Counted from the stretch's first letter, positions 29,403-40,366 are shown. The stretch is DNA of 64,000 bases from Patella vulgata (GCF_932274485.2 NC_065882.2:76782767-76846766), one strand, 5' to 3'. A program made the numbers and translations. The notes: generated by a model not told the origin, from the letters alone.

Positions 29403-29741
29403 ATCAGTGATGCATTACGGGAGGTCTGACAAGGAACAGTTGTCTAGTCGTTCGGATGGGAAGACAAACCGAGGTCCTGAGTACACATTGGCGTGCACGT
29501 AAAAGATTCCTTGGCAATTGGAATTCGATATAAGAGTAGGTGTGTCGCTGTCCGGGCAAAATTTCCCCCATATCACACTGTATGGCGTATGCCCGTCTTC
29601 ATTAGCCCAGTAGGAGTAGAACAGTAGTCTCGGTCACCCAGGACCTCCTAGTCTTCAACGTGTTCGCAGAATATTTTTTCTAGATGATAGAGACTAGCAG
29701 AACAGTAGCACGTTAAACCACATTTCATTTCATTTCATTTT
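29399..29741 (+). mobile_element. SINE-A with a 72-bp MITE inside
   Basis: SINE-A from TCAGTGATGCATTACGGG to TAGCACGTTAAACCACATTTC, interrupted by the small MITE at 29625-29696 within GGAGTAGAACAG. Confidence 0.82.
29625..29696. mobile_element. 72-bp MITE (family S) nested in SINE-A
   Basis: Begins TAGTCTCGGTCACCCAGGA, ends AGATGATAGAGACTA. Nine-base flanks GTAGAACAG (29616-29624) and GCAGAACAG (29697-29705) match at 8 of 9. Same element, opposite orientation, at 32035-32103. Confidence 0.85.
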
Positions 29742-29831
29742 TCTATTAAAATGGTATAAGAAAGAAGATCGTGGTTTTATGGATTAATGATCCCATACAG
29801 TTTCATATAACAATTCTTCGTCGCCAAAGGA

Positions 29832-30107
29832 GAGAGAAAGAGGGAAATGGGATTTAACGTCCACTCGACACAAACTAGGTCATTTCGGGACTAACATATG
29901 GTTCAATTTTATTTCAACAATTCGCTTGCGCGTAGGGGTCTTTAGCAGTGGGAGGAAACCGGAGTACCTGGTGAAAGTCCACAAGGTTAGACAGGCGACC
30001 CTACTCCTTGTCACGTAAAACCGAGGAATCGAATCCACGCCACTTGACTCAATAACAGACCTAATGATACAACGCACACGCGCTAACCATTCGATTATCC
30101 AACCCTC
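29832..30107 (-). mobile_element. SINE-B, full length
   Basis: GGGATTTAACGTCCACTCGA, AACATATGGTTCAATTTTAT, GTTAGACAGGCGACCCT, B box GAATCGAATCCACGCC, head GCTAACCATTCGATTATCC. Confidence 0.85.
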
Positions 30108-31880
30108 ACCCCCTGTCAGTGAGCTGACAATCCTCTGTGTACCCGTTATCGCTCACTCCTTCGGCCAGTAATGATAACTGCTTTCCTATTTTTTTTTGTG
30201 TGCCACTTCCTGGTTCTTCTAATCTATTTTATTTTTATTTTGAAACAATATCTTTATCCAGGATATCTGAATGACATTGTTATGGGTCAAATCGTTGCAA
30301 AGACTTCTGTGTTAAAATTACGTCAAATTGGTGTGGTGCAGTCCCCCTGCACTTACTATTAGAAACCCACATTGTCGTTTTAACACGAAATATTAGTGAG
30401 GAATTTACTCAAGTTGTATGCATATTGCAGCCAACTGGGAGAGTATGTGAAACTGTTCAAATTAAATAGTTATCACCCGTTAATCCTCTAATTTTACACT
30501 TTACGACATCGCGTGTTTATTTATTAATTAATACTCGTGAAACTATTCAAATTACATAGTTATCTCCCTTTAATCCTCTAATCTACACGCTATACGGAGA
30601 TTCTCGATTGTAAAGCCCGGAACGTGCCGAATTGACAGAATTACAATTGAGTGAGACGGAATTCAGTCCTGTCACAGTTCTGTCAGTCAGGGGCACAGAT
30701 CGCCAAAAATTAGTGGTGGGGACAGTCCATGCGCGGGCGACTATGGGTATTTTCAGCATCATTTTCTGGCAAACAAATCTAATCCCCGAGGCAGCAAATG
30801 ATACGAAATCGAATCTAAAGACAAGTCTTCAAGCCACCGTTCACGATTTATTCTCTCATGTACACCACAAAAACTAGAAATATTTACACTATGAGATTCC
30901 AGCTATCTTCCGGCCTAACGGCTTTTGTTTTTCATTCTGGGACATCTCCACGACGCAGTGAGATCCTAATAATAATTTAAAGAATATTTTCTTTAGAAAT
31001 TCATAAGTGTTCATACAGAGTCGGGCCCGTAGGCTGGAAGAAGGTGGGCGGGTTCGTTTGTGAAACAAAAGGACCGACTATATAACCGAAGGCCACTGGC
31101 GTTAGCTGCTAAGGGTTGGGGGGGGGGTGCTTTTACAATTTTTTAAATTTTTGTTACAAAATGGTGTCTAAATATGTATTCTCAGCGATTCTGAGGAGTT
31201 TTTACCAATAACAAAATAGTTCAGAGAGCAATTTTTTAATCGAAAAAAAACATTCAATAAAGTGTTTAATATATTTAAAACTAAAGAACAGTACACTTAT
31301 ATCCACTTTGACGTTTCTTTTCCCTTTGTCTTCTTTCTGGACGGCCCATGACAGGTTTTAAAAAATGCCTTTTCCGATAAATTTCCTAAATTTCTAAACC
31401 ATCTTCAAAACAGCAAAAATTTTTCACTTACTTGTAATAATAAGTACATGATTCTTGGCTCAGCTTACTGTACTCCAAAAAATAGGGGGTTCGAGTCTTA
31501 AATTTTAGATTTAAATGCCTATATTCCACAGAGAGATAGAAACCAGTCTTTAAAAATACGTTTATTTAGTATGGCAGCAAATCTAGCAATGAAGGGTCCC
31601 CCTGATATACAAACTAAATCCTTTAGTTAGGCGATTTATCATCCAGTATACCAGATAAAAACAAAATCTCAGTTATTCCTTTAATACCCAGCGTATCAGA
31701 TAGCACACCTACATCCTACATGATATATATATTTGATTACAATCCCTATGAAATATTTTAATTATTTACTGTTATAATATGAATTATCACCTATTCCCCG
31801 TTAAATAAAAATCGGCCACCGGGTGCAGCTGTACAACTTCAAGGACCCTGGCCCTGTCCCCACCGGGATCTGCGCCCATG
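30108..31880. other. Intergenic, no gene seen
   Basis: Mostly unique, AT-rich. Holds a direct repeat at 30449-30600 (GTGAAACTGTTCAAATTA and GTGAAACTATTCAAATTA). No supported ORF. Confidence 0.5.
30449..30600 (+). repeat. Spaced direct repeat of about 65 bp
   Basis: GTGAAACTGTTCAAATTAAA to CTTTACGACATCG and GTGAAACTATTCAAATTACA to GCTATACGG, both with TTAATCCTCTAAT. Confidence 0.65.
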
Positions 31881-31884
31881 CTGT

Positions 31885-32170
31885 CAGTCCCGACAACCGA
31901 GGTGGTGTGAATAGAATCGTGACGTAATTTTAAAAACACAACGAAGTTATTTAAGCTTTGAGATATTATCTTATGCATTTGATGCATGCATTGTTGCGCG
32001 AAATCCCCCTTTTCACTCGAATTTCACTACTTTATAGTCTCTATCATCCAGAAAAATATTCTCCGTATGTTGAAGACTAGGAGGTTTTGGGTGACCGAGA
32101 CTAACTACTTTATGGATTGAGAGAATTCAATTCCGGAACGTTCAATCGTGTATCCCTTGCGTGTTTATTA
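31885..32170. repeat. Dispersed repeat shared with 62655-62820
   Basis: Shared stretches: GACAAC, GAATAGAATCGTGACGTAA, AACACAAC, GAGAATTCAATTCCGGAACG, TTCAATCGTGTATCCC. In this copy a 69-bp MITE sits in the middle; the other copy lacks it. Confidence 0.6.
32035..32103. mobile_element. 69-bp MITE (family S)
   Basis: Begins TAGTCTCTATCATCCAGAA, ends GGGTGACCGAGACTA. Perfect 9-bp TSD ACTACTTTA at 32026-32034 and 32104-32112. Confidence 0.88.
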
Positions 32171-32232
32171 TTAACTTTAGACCACGTGACGGGCACCTAA
32201 AGCGTGTCCTGTGCAGCGCTGGATTAAGAAAT

Positions 32233-32234
32233 GG

Positions 32235-32294
<60 letters not shown>

Positions 32295-32567
32295 TGGGGT
32301 TTAACGTCCACTCGACACAAACTAGGTCATTTCGGGACTAACATATGGTTAAATTTTTATTTCAATAATTCGCTTGCGCGTAGGGGTCTTTAGCAGTGGG
32401 AATAAACCGGAGGACCCGGAGAAAACCCACGAGGTTGGACAGGCTACCCTACTCCTTAATTGGCACGTACAATCGGGGATTCGAAACCACGCCAGTTGAC
32501 TCAATGACAGGCCTTATGATACAACGCGCATCGCGCACGTGCTAAACATTCGGCTATCCAACCCCCC
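32233..32567 (-). mobile_element. SINE-B, full length, long GA tail
   Basis: (GA)n at 32234-32294, then GGGGTTTAACGTCCACTCGA to a head GCTAAACATTCGGCTATCC. Perfect 14-bp TSD CTGGATTAAGAAAT at 32219-32232 and 32568-32581. Confidence 0.9.
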
Positions 32568-32577
32568 CTGGATTAAG

Positions 32578-32616
32578 AAATAAAATATAATGGGGTTTAA
32601 CGTTTTACTGTTCGCC
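32578..32616 (-). mobile_element. 39-bp SINE-A tail insertion
   Basis: AATGGGGTTTAACGTTTTAC and TGTTCGCC are the last part of SINE-A. GGATTAAG flanks it at 32570-32577 and 32617-32624. Confidence 0.65.
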
Positions 32617-32624
32617 GGATTAAG

Positions 32625-33350
32625 ACCTTAGTGAGGGATTGAATCATTACGAAAGTACAGGTCTGTGTCAAATAACGTCGACCAAACAAGCCTGAGAAAT
32701 GTTGCTTCCGCTTTGTCTTCACTTCACTATAATCCTAAACACGTATGCACCTAAATGAGCACGAAGTGTGAGTGACTCAAGGGCTTCTGATTTATTGAAT
32801 TCTCGGGTAATTTCCCACCTTGGAACGCCGACGCCTCCTACCCCCCCCCCCCCACCCCCGCCCCACTTCCGATGCTCAAATATCCAAACACGCCCCTGAA
32901 TCAACCTATAAAAACCCTTGAAATCGACAGTTTTAAATTTGAACGAAATTAATTTTCAAACGAAATGAAAAGAATTAAACATACATTAAAAAATGCTTTA
33001 GAATTTAATTTGACGGAAGAAAAAAGTTAATATTTGGGACTCATTTAGTCGCATCGGTGTCATCCTTATCAGTGATTGTAGCAGCCTAGCGAAAATTCAC
33101 TGCTGTTCAGTGTGAGGTAGAATAGGAAGGATTAAACGAATCGTTTCGGAAACGTGTAACATGTACACAAAACTATTCACTTCACTAATCGTGACATCTA
33201 TCTTAGTCAAGACCAAATTCAACTTCCTGAAACATATTTCATCCTGTTTGTAACAGGACATATTATTGGTTGATGTGTAACATTATATGTTGTTATTCAA
33301 TACCGCATTCCACGCGTCATGTCATATGGGACAAAATCAGTAAAACCAAG
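32625..33350. other. Intergenic, no gene seen
   Basis: Unique-looking sequence with a C-rich run near 32839-32856. Confidence 0.5.
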
Positions 33351-33351
33351 G

Positions 33352-33511
33352 TCAATATCGTTTCATTTTCCTTAATTTGAATTAAAATGAAACGGCGTTT
33401 ATTAATGCCAATATCGTTTCATATTCCTTAATTTCACTTAAAATGAAACGGTGTTTATTAATGTCCAACATATGCCATACAGTGTGTCATGGAGAACATT
33501 TTTCGTCCGGA
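33352..33511 (-). mobile_element. SINE-A 3' part with duplicated tail
   Basis: Two units of about 60 bp (CAATATCGTTTCATTTTCC, TTAAAATGAAACGGCGTTTA and a second near-copy) followed by CATATGCCATACAGTGTG and TTTTTCGTCCGGACC. The tail and its flank were duplicated in tandem. Confidence 0.65.
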
Positions 33512-33889
33512 CCAGGGGCGTGGTGACCCATGATTTTGCTTGAGAATCAAGATCCCGTCCGGGCCCCCAAAAACATTAAATATTTGTGTCTTCTGGGGTG
33601 GGGGGCTCCCAGTGCCGCCGAGTAATATTGGGCTGTGTAGAACATGCTAGAGTCGATTTGTAGCAAATCTGACCCACGGTATATGTTTTGACACTGGTTA
33701 AGCATTATGATTATGACTATAATGTTGAAAATCGCATTGAAACCGCGTGATTTTTTTGACATTTGTGAGGGGGCACAAAAACTCAAGGGGGCGGAAAAAC
33801 TGAAAACCGTGACGCAGGCTCGTCATTGCGCCCGTCTCACTTAGCCCCAGGTTCGGACAGTTGCGCTACGACCAACTTTTATTTTCATT

Positions 33890-33968
33890 TCTGTCAAGGG
33901 TTGTTATACGCGCACGCCAATGTGTACACGGGACTTCGTCTTTTCGTCCCATCCGAACGACGAGACAC
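33890..33968 (-). mobile_element. SINE-A middle fragment
   Basis: CGCGCACGCCAATGTGTACA, CGGGACTTCGTCTTTTCGTC, CCATCCGAACGACGAGACAC. Confidence 0.75.
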
Positions 33969-33997
33969 AGTTCAATTTCTTACCTAAATCTAATTGT

Positions 33998-34186
33998 TAA
34001 GGCCAGCTCAATTTTTGTCAAGGTCGCTGAGATTAAAATAAGGTTAGGGCACGTGATTGTTGGCGAGATTGTAGGTTAGGGTTAGGGTAAGCATTGGGGC
34101 TAGGTCTATGGTTAGGGTTCGGGTTGGGATTAGCACTAGCCCTGTTTACATCTTGAGACCTATGACGAAAAATTGAGCTGGCCTTA
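33998..34186. mobile_element. MITE with TTAGGG-like interior
   Basis: Ends TAAGGCCAGCTCAATTTTTG and AAAAATTGAGCTGGCCTTA, continuing to GTCA/GACC on both sides, about 28 bp of inverted repeat. The interior holds GGTTAGGGTTAGGGTAAG and further GGTTAGGG copies. Confidence 0.75.
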
Positions 34187-34251
34187 TCATTTAGCACTAA
34201 CCGTTCCCCGTACTACACCACTAGCAACCTTGGGGAAACCACCCGGGAAAA

Positions 34252-34253
<2 letters not shown>

Positions 34254-34301
<48 letters not shown>

Positions 34302-34302
34302 A
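34254..34302. repeat. (CT)n(CA)n microsatellite
   Basis: Compound dinucleotide array after a short worn SINE-A piece (GGGGAAACCACCCGGGAAAA). Confidence 0.85.
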
Positions 34303-34362
34303 GCCAAATTTTAAGACGCCATGAGGGTTTATATATCTATGGTTATTATTATTATTATGAAT

Positions 34363-34587
34363 ATTCGTTCGGATGGGACGTAAAATAGAAGTCTCGTGTA
34401 CACATTAGCATGCAAGTAAAAGATCCATTAGCTGTTGGAATTCGATATAAGAGTAGGACGTAGCGCCACTGACCGGGAAAAATCCCCCTCATGGCACACT
34501 CTATGGCATACACCCGTCTTCATTAACCCAGTCGGAGCAGAACAGTAGGATGTTAAACCCCATTTCATTTCATTTTCATTTCTATTA
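34363..34587 (+). mobile_element. SINE-A, 5'-truncated
   Basis: From CGTTCGGATGGGACGTAA through CAGTCGGAGCAGAACAGTAG to TTAAACCCC(ATTTC)n. Confidence 0.82.
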
Positions 34588-34941
34588 GTATGAAAACAAG
34601 TCTGCTGAAATATATCTATATATAGGCTACACACACAGAGCGAGACAGAGCGGAAATATTTTATTTCATGATTTTACCTGAATCATAAATTCCCTTTCAA
34701 TCTCAACCGGGAAGTAGAGAAACTGATTTAATTATACCATTGTTGTGTTTTTACCTGGTTAGAGTTAGTGCACGTGTAATTGTTATAGTTAACAGTAATT
34801 ATTGATCATATAAAAAATATCTTCCTTGTCGGTTATAAACGCTAAATTGGAATAAAACCAACGCACTCAACAAATTAATGTTTACCAACGCACTGTTCCT
34901 GAATAGTCTGTACTAAAGTGGGTGTTGGTTGATTTAAACAA

Positions 34942-35167
34942 ATGAAATGAAATGAAATGTGGTTTAACGTCCTACTGTTCTGTTCCGAACTGGGCAAATG
35001 AAGACGGGCATACGCCATAGTGTGCCATGGGTGAAATTTTGCCCAGACGGCCTGCTCTTATATCGAATTCCAACTGTCAAGGGATCTTTTACATGCACGC
35101 CAGTGTTTACGCGGGACCTCGGTTTTTCGTTCCATCCGAACGACTAGACAGCTGTCCTTGTCAGGCC
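34942..35167 (-). mobile_element. SINE-A, 5'-truncated
   Basis: ATGAAATGTGGTTTAACGTCC to AGACAGCTGTCCTTGTCAGG. Perfect 12-bp TSD TGATTTAAACAA at 34930-34941 and 35168-35179. Confidence 0.88.
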
Positions 35168-35373
35168 TGATTTAAACAATATTTATTCAAATATAAAGAT
35201 AAGTAATGAATACATAGATCAAGGAGTCAAAAAACAAGCCAAGGGCTTATATTAATTCGTCTCCTTATTTAATAAATATACTACAAATACCATTATAATA
35301 TGTACACTTCATATACAAAATACATTTAGCTGTATGGTATTTTATATTTACTAATAATCGTGCATGTAAGTAA

Positions 35374-35690
35374 TTTAAAGGCTCAATACCACTCTTGTTG
35401 TAAATGAATACCATGTCCCAATCTTTATTCTAGTCAACAAATTGTACCATTTTACAATATTCCAATTAATTGATGATACAAATTTCATCTTAACACATCT
35501 AATTTAAAAAATTGGGAAATTCAACTAAATAATTTGAAAAGCCTAACGTAAATCTTTTCAAATGTGACTTGGATTTAAAAATATTTTCGAGCCCTCTGGA
35601 CAAATAAAATAGGATGTAATGGATAATTTACACAACAAGTAGGACACTAACACATCTAGTACTTAGAATAAGGCATTTTTTTATTTTCTG
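35374..35690 (-). mobile_element. MITE family Y, copy 3, one end missing
   Basis: TTAAAGGCTCAATACCACTC to TTTTTTTATTTTCTG. Reverse of the copies at 4670 and 9440; the far end is lost. Confidence 0.7.
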
Positions 35691-35921
35691 TGTCTCTTTC
35701 AGTGCCTTACCATGTCATAATATGCTTGCTTCGTCTGGAAGTAATTAATTCAGCTAGTATTTTACATTGGTTATTGGGATCTTTTAGATAAATGTATAAA
35801 TTTGTGGACTGTATTAAAAATGTACGTCTTCATTTGCAAGGTATTATTACTATCATCGTTAGTTAGAGTTTGTAAATTAATAAAAATATTTGGTAATGTA
35901 TTTATAGTGGGTGCTGATTGA

Positions 35922-36096
35922 TGAGAGGGTCGCCTTCCAACCTCGTGCGTTTTCTCCGCTCCTTCGGTTTCCACCCACTGCTAAAGACCCCAACGCGCAA
36001 GCGAATTATTGAAATAAAATTGAACCATATGTTAGTCCCGAAATCACCTAGTTTGTGTGGAGTGGACGTGAATCTCTCTCTCTCTCTCTCTCTCTT
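35922..36096 (+). mobile_element. SINE-B, 5'-truncated
   Basis: GAGGGTCGCCTTCCAACCTC, CTAAAGACCCCAACGCGCAA, ATATGTTAGTCCCGAAATC, GTGGACGTGAATCTCTCTC. A further (CT)n array follows at 36148-36170. Confidence 0.8.
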
Positions 36097-36174
36097 TTGA
36101 TAAACGATATGAACATTCACCTCAATGCCCAGAGAATGTATTTAGACTAACTCTCTCTCTCTCTCTCTCAAAAT

Positions 36175-36600
36175 GATATAGCTATATGTCAATAAGGACA
36201 CTTATGTTACTTTTGATAGAAATTTGCACGATATAAACACTAGTCAATGGTCTGTGAAGAATGGAAAGGCTGCAGGGATGACGGCTATTGTCCATGTTAT
36301 CTAACAATCTCGCATCGATCTAACTGATCTGTGAATACCAAACCTGTAAAACTCCTTTTGTTTCAAATAAATCTTTTAATCCTTTCAATAGACCGCAACA
36401 AGCTATTGACAATATCTTGTTTGATAAAAGGCCCCTGGGGTTTAATTATAGCTCACTGATAAATGACGAAAAACAATGATAAATAATGTCATTGTTACAC
36501 ATTTCCGAATATCCAGCGGGAGAAAATAACCCATTGTCTTTGTAAATAATCACCATGACATTTCCTCGAGGGTAGTATTAACAAGTAGATTTAGATCGGG
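36175..36600. other. Intergenic, no feature seen
   Basis: Unique-looking sequence. No supported ORF. Confidence 0.5.
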
Positions 36601-36601
36601 T

Positions 36602-36868
36602 AGAGAGAGAGAGAGAGAGAGAGAATTTTAACGTCCACTCGACACAAACTAGGCCATTTCGGGACTAACATATTGTTCAATTTTATTTCAATAAGTCGCT
36701 AGCAAGTGGGGGTTTTTAGCAGTGGGAGGAAACCGGAGGACTCGGAGAAAACCCACGAGGTTGGACAGGCGACCCCACTGCTTCTCACGTACAAGCGGGG
36801 ATTCGAAACCACGCCACTTGACTCAATGACAGGCTGTGTGATCAACGCACACGCGTCAACCATTCGCT
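36602..36868 (-). mobile_element. SINE-B, full length
   Basis: (GA)n, TTTTAACGTCCACTCGAC, GAGGTTGGACAGGCGACCCC, B box GGGGATTCGAAACCACG, head GTCAACCATTCGC. Confidence 0.83.
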
Positions 36869-36885
36869 AGGAATGTATAATCCAG

Positions 36886-36959
36886 CTATAAAAATGAATA
36901 CCAGATTATGCTCATCACCTTGGCGGAAGCGGACGTTAAATAAAGCTATTTCACACACA
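36886..36959 (+). mobile_element. Tail of SINE-like family D
   Basis: CTTGGCGGAAGCGGACG, TTAAATAAAGCTATTTCACA. Relative of 21738-21806. Confidence 0.5.
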
Positions 36960-37019
36960 TATGCTCCTCATAAACTTGCTATACATCTATTACAGTGTTT
37001 GTTTCATTTAAGGGGTGGG

Positions 37020-37372
37020 GAGTCATAGCGGCTAAGTGGTACCCTGGCTCGCTAGCCTGGAGGTCGGGTGTTCGATTTAGATTTTCCGGCGTGCCCCCCC
37101 CCCCCCCCCCTCTTGTCAATGATGCGGCTAAGTGGTACCCTGGCTCGCTAGCCTGGAGGTCGGGTGTTCGATTTAGATTTTCCGGCGTGCCCCCCCCCCC
37201 TCTTGTCAATGATGCAGGACGGAGGGCCTGAAAAGGACAGCTGTCTAGTCGTTCGGATGGGATGAAAAACCGAGGCGACGTGTGTACATTGGCACGCACG
37301 GTATGACGTATGCCCGTCTTCATTAGCCCAATTCGGAGAAGAACAGTAGGACATTAAACCCCATTTCATGTG
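37020..37372 (+). mobile_element. SINE-A with duplicated head
   Basis: GCGGCTAAGTGGTACCCTGG, GGAGGTCGGGTGTTCGATTT and a C run occur twice (about 37029-37124 and 37125-37213). A single body and the tail GGACATTAAACCCCATTTC follow. Confidence 0.8.
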
Positions 37373-37920
37373 TTTCAATTAAGACTTACAACCAGAGATT
37401 ATTAGCTTTTACAATGGATAAGATAGAAATAACACGATTGCCCGAAATTATGTGACCACCATACCCACGCGGTCCTGTCTACCCATCCAAATAAGGATAG
37501 GCGTGAAATTTAACTAACTAACCGCTATTAAATTTTCATTCTCATGTAATTCTCAAACCTGTCACCACCTCGTCGTTTCAATACCCTGGAACCTTGGCTT
37601 TTAATTAAGATATATGAGTAAATGTCAACATTAAACATCAAAATATAGGCCCGAGGGAGCTAACAGTGACATCTTAATATATCCATATATCACAGTTTAT
37701 ACAAAAACTATAGACACTTATTATAATATCTGTAGATTATAACAGATGGGTTGTGTAATGCGCAAGCTACATACTCCCGCTCCCCTTAACCTTTCATTCT
37801 ATGCAAATAAGCATTTCATTCTTCTGTTAAATTTTAATCCCACTTAATAGCTTTAAAATATATCTTACACCTATACCAGTAGCTGTAAATGCGTGTTTTA
37901 TTTTATTTTTCCATTATCGT
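37373..37920. other. Intergenic, no feature seen
   Basis: Unique-looking, AT-rich. Confidence 0.45.
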
Positions 37921-37921
37921 A

Positions 37922-37972
37922 CCAGTCGAAGCAGAACAGTGTGGCGTTAAACACTATTTCATTTCATTTCCA
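37922..37972 (+). mobile_element. SINE-A 3' tail
   Basis: CCAGTCGAAGCAGAACAGTG, TGGCGTTAAACACTATTTC, ATTTC. Confidence 0.7.
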
Positions 37973-38103
37973 TAAGCGTACATACAAAATGAAAAAATAC
38001 ATAATTCAGTCTTAAGCAGTTACGTGGCTAAGTTACAAATTGAAGTTATACTTGTTATAATACCCTCTTAATGCAAATAAACATCTTGTATGAACAACAA
38101 AAC

Positions 38104-38190
38104 ACATGCTTATGGAAAACAGCTACTAGTGTATTTAAGGCGACATTTCGTAGAGTATTCTCTCAACGTTATCAAGCTAATACAGTAAAA
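38104..38190 (+). mobile_element. Arm of a family Z foldback element
   Basis: CATGCTTATGGAAAACAGCTAC, GCGACATTTCGTAGAGTATTC, TCTCAACGTTATCAAGCTAA. Matches both arms of 5888-6330. A related GAAACATCGCTCAGTAATAA lies at 38553-38572. Confidence 0.55.
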
Positions 38191-38616
38191 CAGGTATGAG
38201 GCAAATATATATAGACAAAATACAACAACATAACCGAAACCATACATAGCAACAACATGATCAAAGGCCTTCACCAACACTTATTAAGATATACAATAGC
38301 AGATAGAGAGTTAATTAACTTATAGTCCATGGCCAGTGAGGATGTCTTAACAGCAAAAATGGAAACATATCCGACATCTTGTATGAAGTTTTAATGTCAT
38401 TTAATACCTTTTCTTTAGAAATTAAAATCCGCCCAACACCCTTTTTTTATACTATAATATACTATAAACGCCTACATATACAATAAGAACAGTCTTCTAT
38501 ATTTGGATTGCATAATTTGCTTGATATAAGACTATAAGAGAAACCTGGTTGAAACATCGCTCAGTAATAAAAAGTCATTTTGTCGTGAGTGAAAGAAACA
38601 CTTGTCTTTAAATATA

Positions 38617-39000
38617 CATTATGCAAGGGATAAAACTCCCTACTGCAGGTCTTTCTTTAGGCCGAAAATGTTTTCTAAATTATTAATTAGACATTAATTA
38701 ACTTATCCAGACCATAATCAACTCTCGATGCCATCGCTAGCCTGCGATATTTACTGGATTAGGACCCGGTTTGCTGCTTAACTTTCATTCATGAATAAAT
38801 CATGAAATGGATAATCTAATCGACATTAGTAATGATGATCGAGGCTAGGCATAAAATTCAATCGCTAAAAAACATTGCTAATATCTCGGTTCAGATTGGA
38901 TCAATTTGACTGAAATTTGTAGCAAATTCCCTTTACATTATACAGTTTTTAACTATTATAATTATAGTGAGAACTGCCAGCTCTTTGTGAGCATCTAATG
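38617..39000 (-). mobile_element. MITE family X copy
   Basis: CATTATGCAAGGGATAAAAC at one end, AACTGCCAGCTCTTTGTGAG at the other. The interior matches 1203-1580 and 48919-49296 in reverse. Confidence 0.75.
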
Positions 39001-40106
39001 AGGTATGAAGCGGATTTAACGATACCATGCACCTAGAAGTCAAGATGGCAGACAAGCCAGGCCGTCTCGGGTTTATTCCTGATGTTGGCAGAGAAAGTAT
39101 ATTGTGATTTGAAAGTAATTATTTTCTGGCAACGCCAGGGAAGAAAATGTTCAGCATGAGGTAACTTTTTTCGGGTTAGTAGCCCTCCAAATTATCCCGG
39201 CGCACTGATAATAAATCGAGAAAAAAAAATCGACATCGGCACCAGTTTTCGGACGCTTGATCACTGTCCGAGACGCCTTCAGCGCTTTGTCGGGGGAAGT
39301 CGACTTCCCAAAATTCATTGAACTCGTACGTCTATGGGCGCACATGTTCTCATTTTTAAAAATATACCTCAACCTTAGTTTTATAAATGTGGAGCTTTCT
39401 TCTACGCCATTAACAACCATAGAGGTGTCAATATACACCTCTATGTTAACAACCTTGCTGTATGGACAATATACGGTAATATAACATAAACCTCGATACA
39501 ATATCACGACCATATATGGTCATACTTCAGAGATCAGTGTCTATATATAGTGCTTGTCCATATTCAGGTAAGGTAATAATATATCCCGGGCTCCGTTTTC
39601 CAAGAAAAAGACATCAACAATAATCAATAATAATAATAATGTATTTAAAGATATGACTATGTTTTTATAGACGAGATTAGTCTACATAGAGTATCGATCT
39701 TATATATACTTCACCTGTAGTATTGATTAAAGTTATAGACCATATGACCATATACGTACATAGACGATAGATTTCACCTGTAATATTGATTAAAGTTATA
39801 GACCATATAGGTTCATAGAGATATATGTTCTAATGTTTGCTTACGACACGGTAAACAAATTCTGAATAGATCGACTTTTAATTGTGATTATACTTGAACA
39901 ATTCAGGGAATTTTAGTATTCATAAACACATAAAGCCAATCGGCTTTGCTATAGACGAGTTCGACAATTTCCAGCGGATTTGAATGCCATAAAGCCAATG
40001 ATTATGAAAAGTTATGAATAAATAAAAAAAAAATTATTTTCAGTTTTCAACCGATCAGCATACAATCTCTTAACGTCACCACGGGCTTGAAAAATGTGAA
40101 ACTAGG
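39001..40106. other. Intergenic, unidentified repeat near 39190-39330
   Basis: A GC-richer patch (CAGTTTTCGGACGCTTGATC, CTTCAGCGCTTTGTCGGG) inside AT-rich DNA resembles the end of a dispersed repeat, but I cannot name it. A short repeat, TTCACCTGTAGTATTGATTA and TTCACCTGTAATATTGATTA, lies near 39711 and 39773. No supported gene. Confidence 0.4.
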
Positions 40107-40366
40107 AGGTGTATGGGTGTCCAATCGAATATGGAATATAAATATGAAATTTTAGTCTCTATCATTTAAATCCAAATTCTACGAATATTGAAGAGTGTGA
40201 TGTTCTGGATGTCCGAGAATAATACCATTTAAACATAAAAAAAAATCATTTAGGGGGTGTCCGATCGTTCGAATATGGCATATAAATTTTTTGTCTCCAT
40301 CATTCAGACAAATTCTACAAATATTGAAGACTGCGATGTTCTGGGTGTCCGAGAATAATACCATTT
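40107..40366 (+). repeat. Tandem duplication holding diverged family S copies
   Basis: Two units of 115-125 bp, 40107-40232 and 40252-40366, with GGTGT..CCAATCG / GGTGTCCGATCG, TAGTCTCTATCATTTAAATC / TTGTCTCCATCATTCAGACA and CCGAGAATAATACCATTT. Each contains a worn copy of the 70-bp MITE. Confidence 0.65.

Noticed and set aside
33513-33850. Possible further hAT-like MITE (CAGGGGCGTGG)
   Set aside because: The right end does not pair convincingly and no TSD was found.
39151-39513. Minus-strand ORF of about 120 codons
   Set aside because: Spans a repeat-like GC-rich patch and AT-rich DNA; no domain or splice context recognised.
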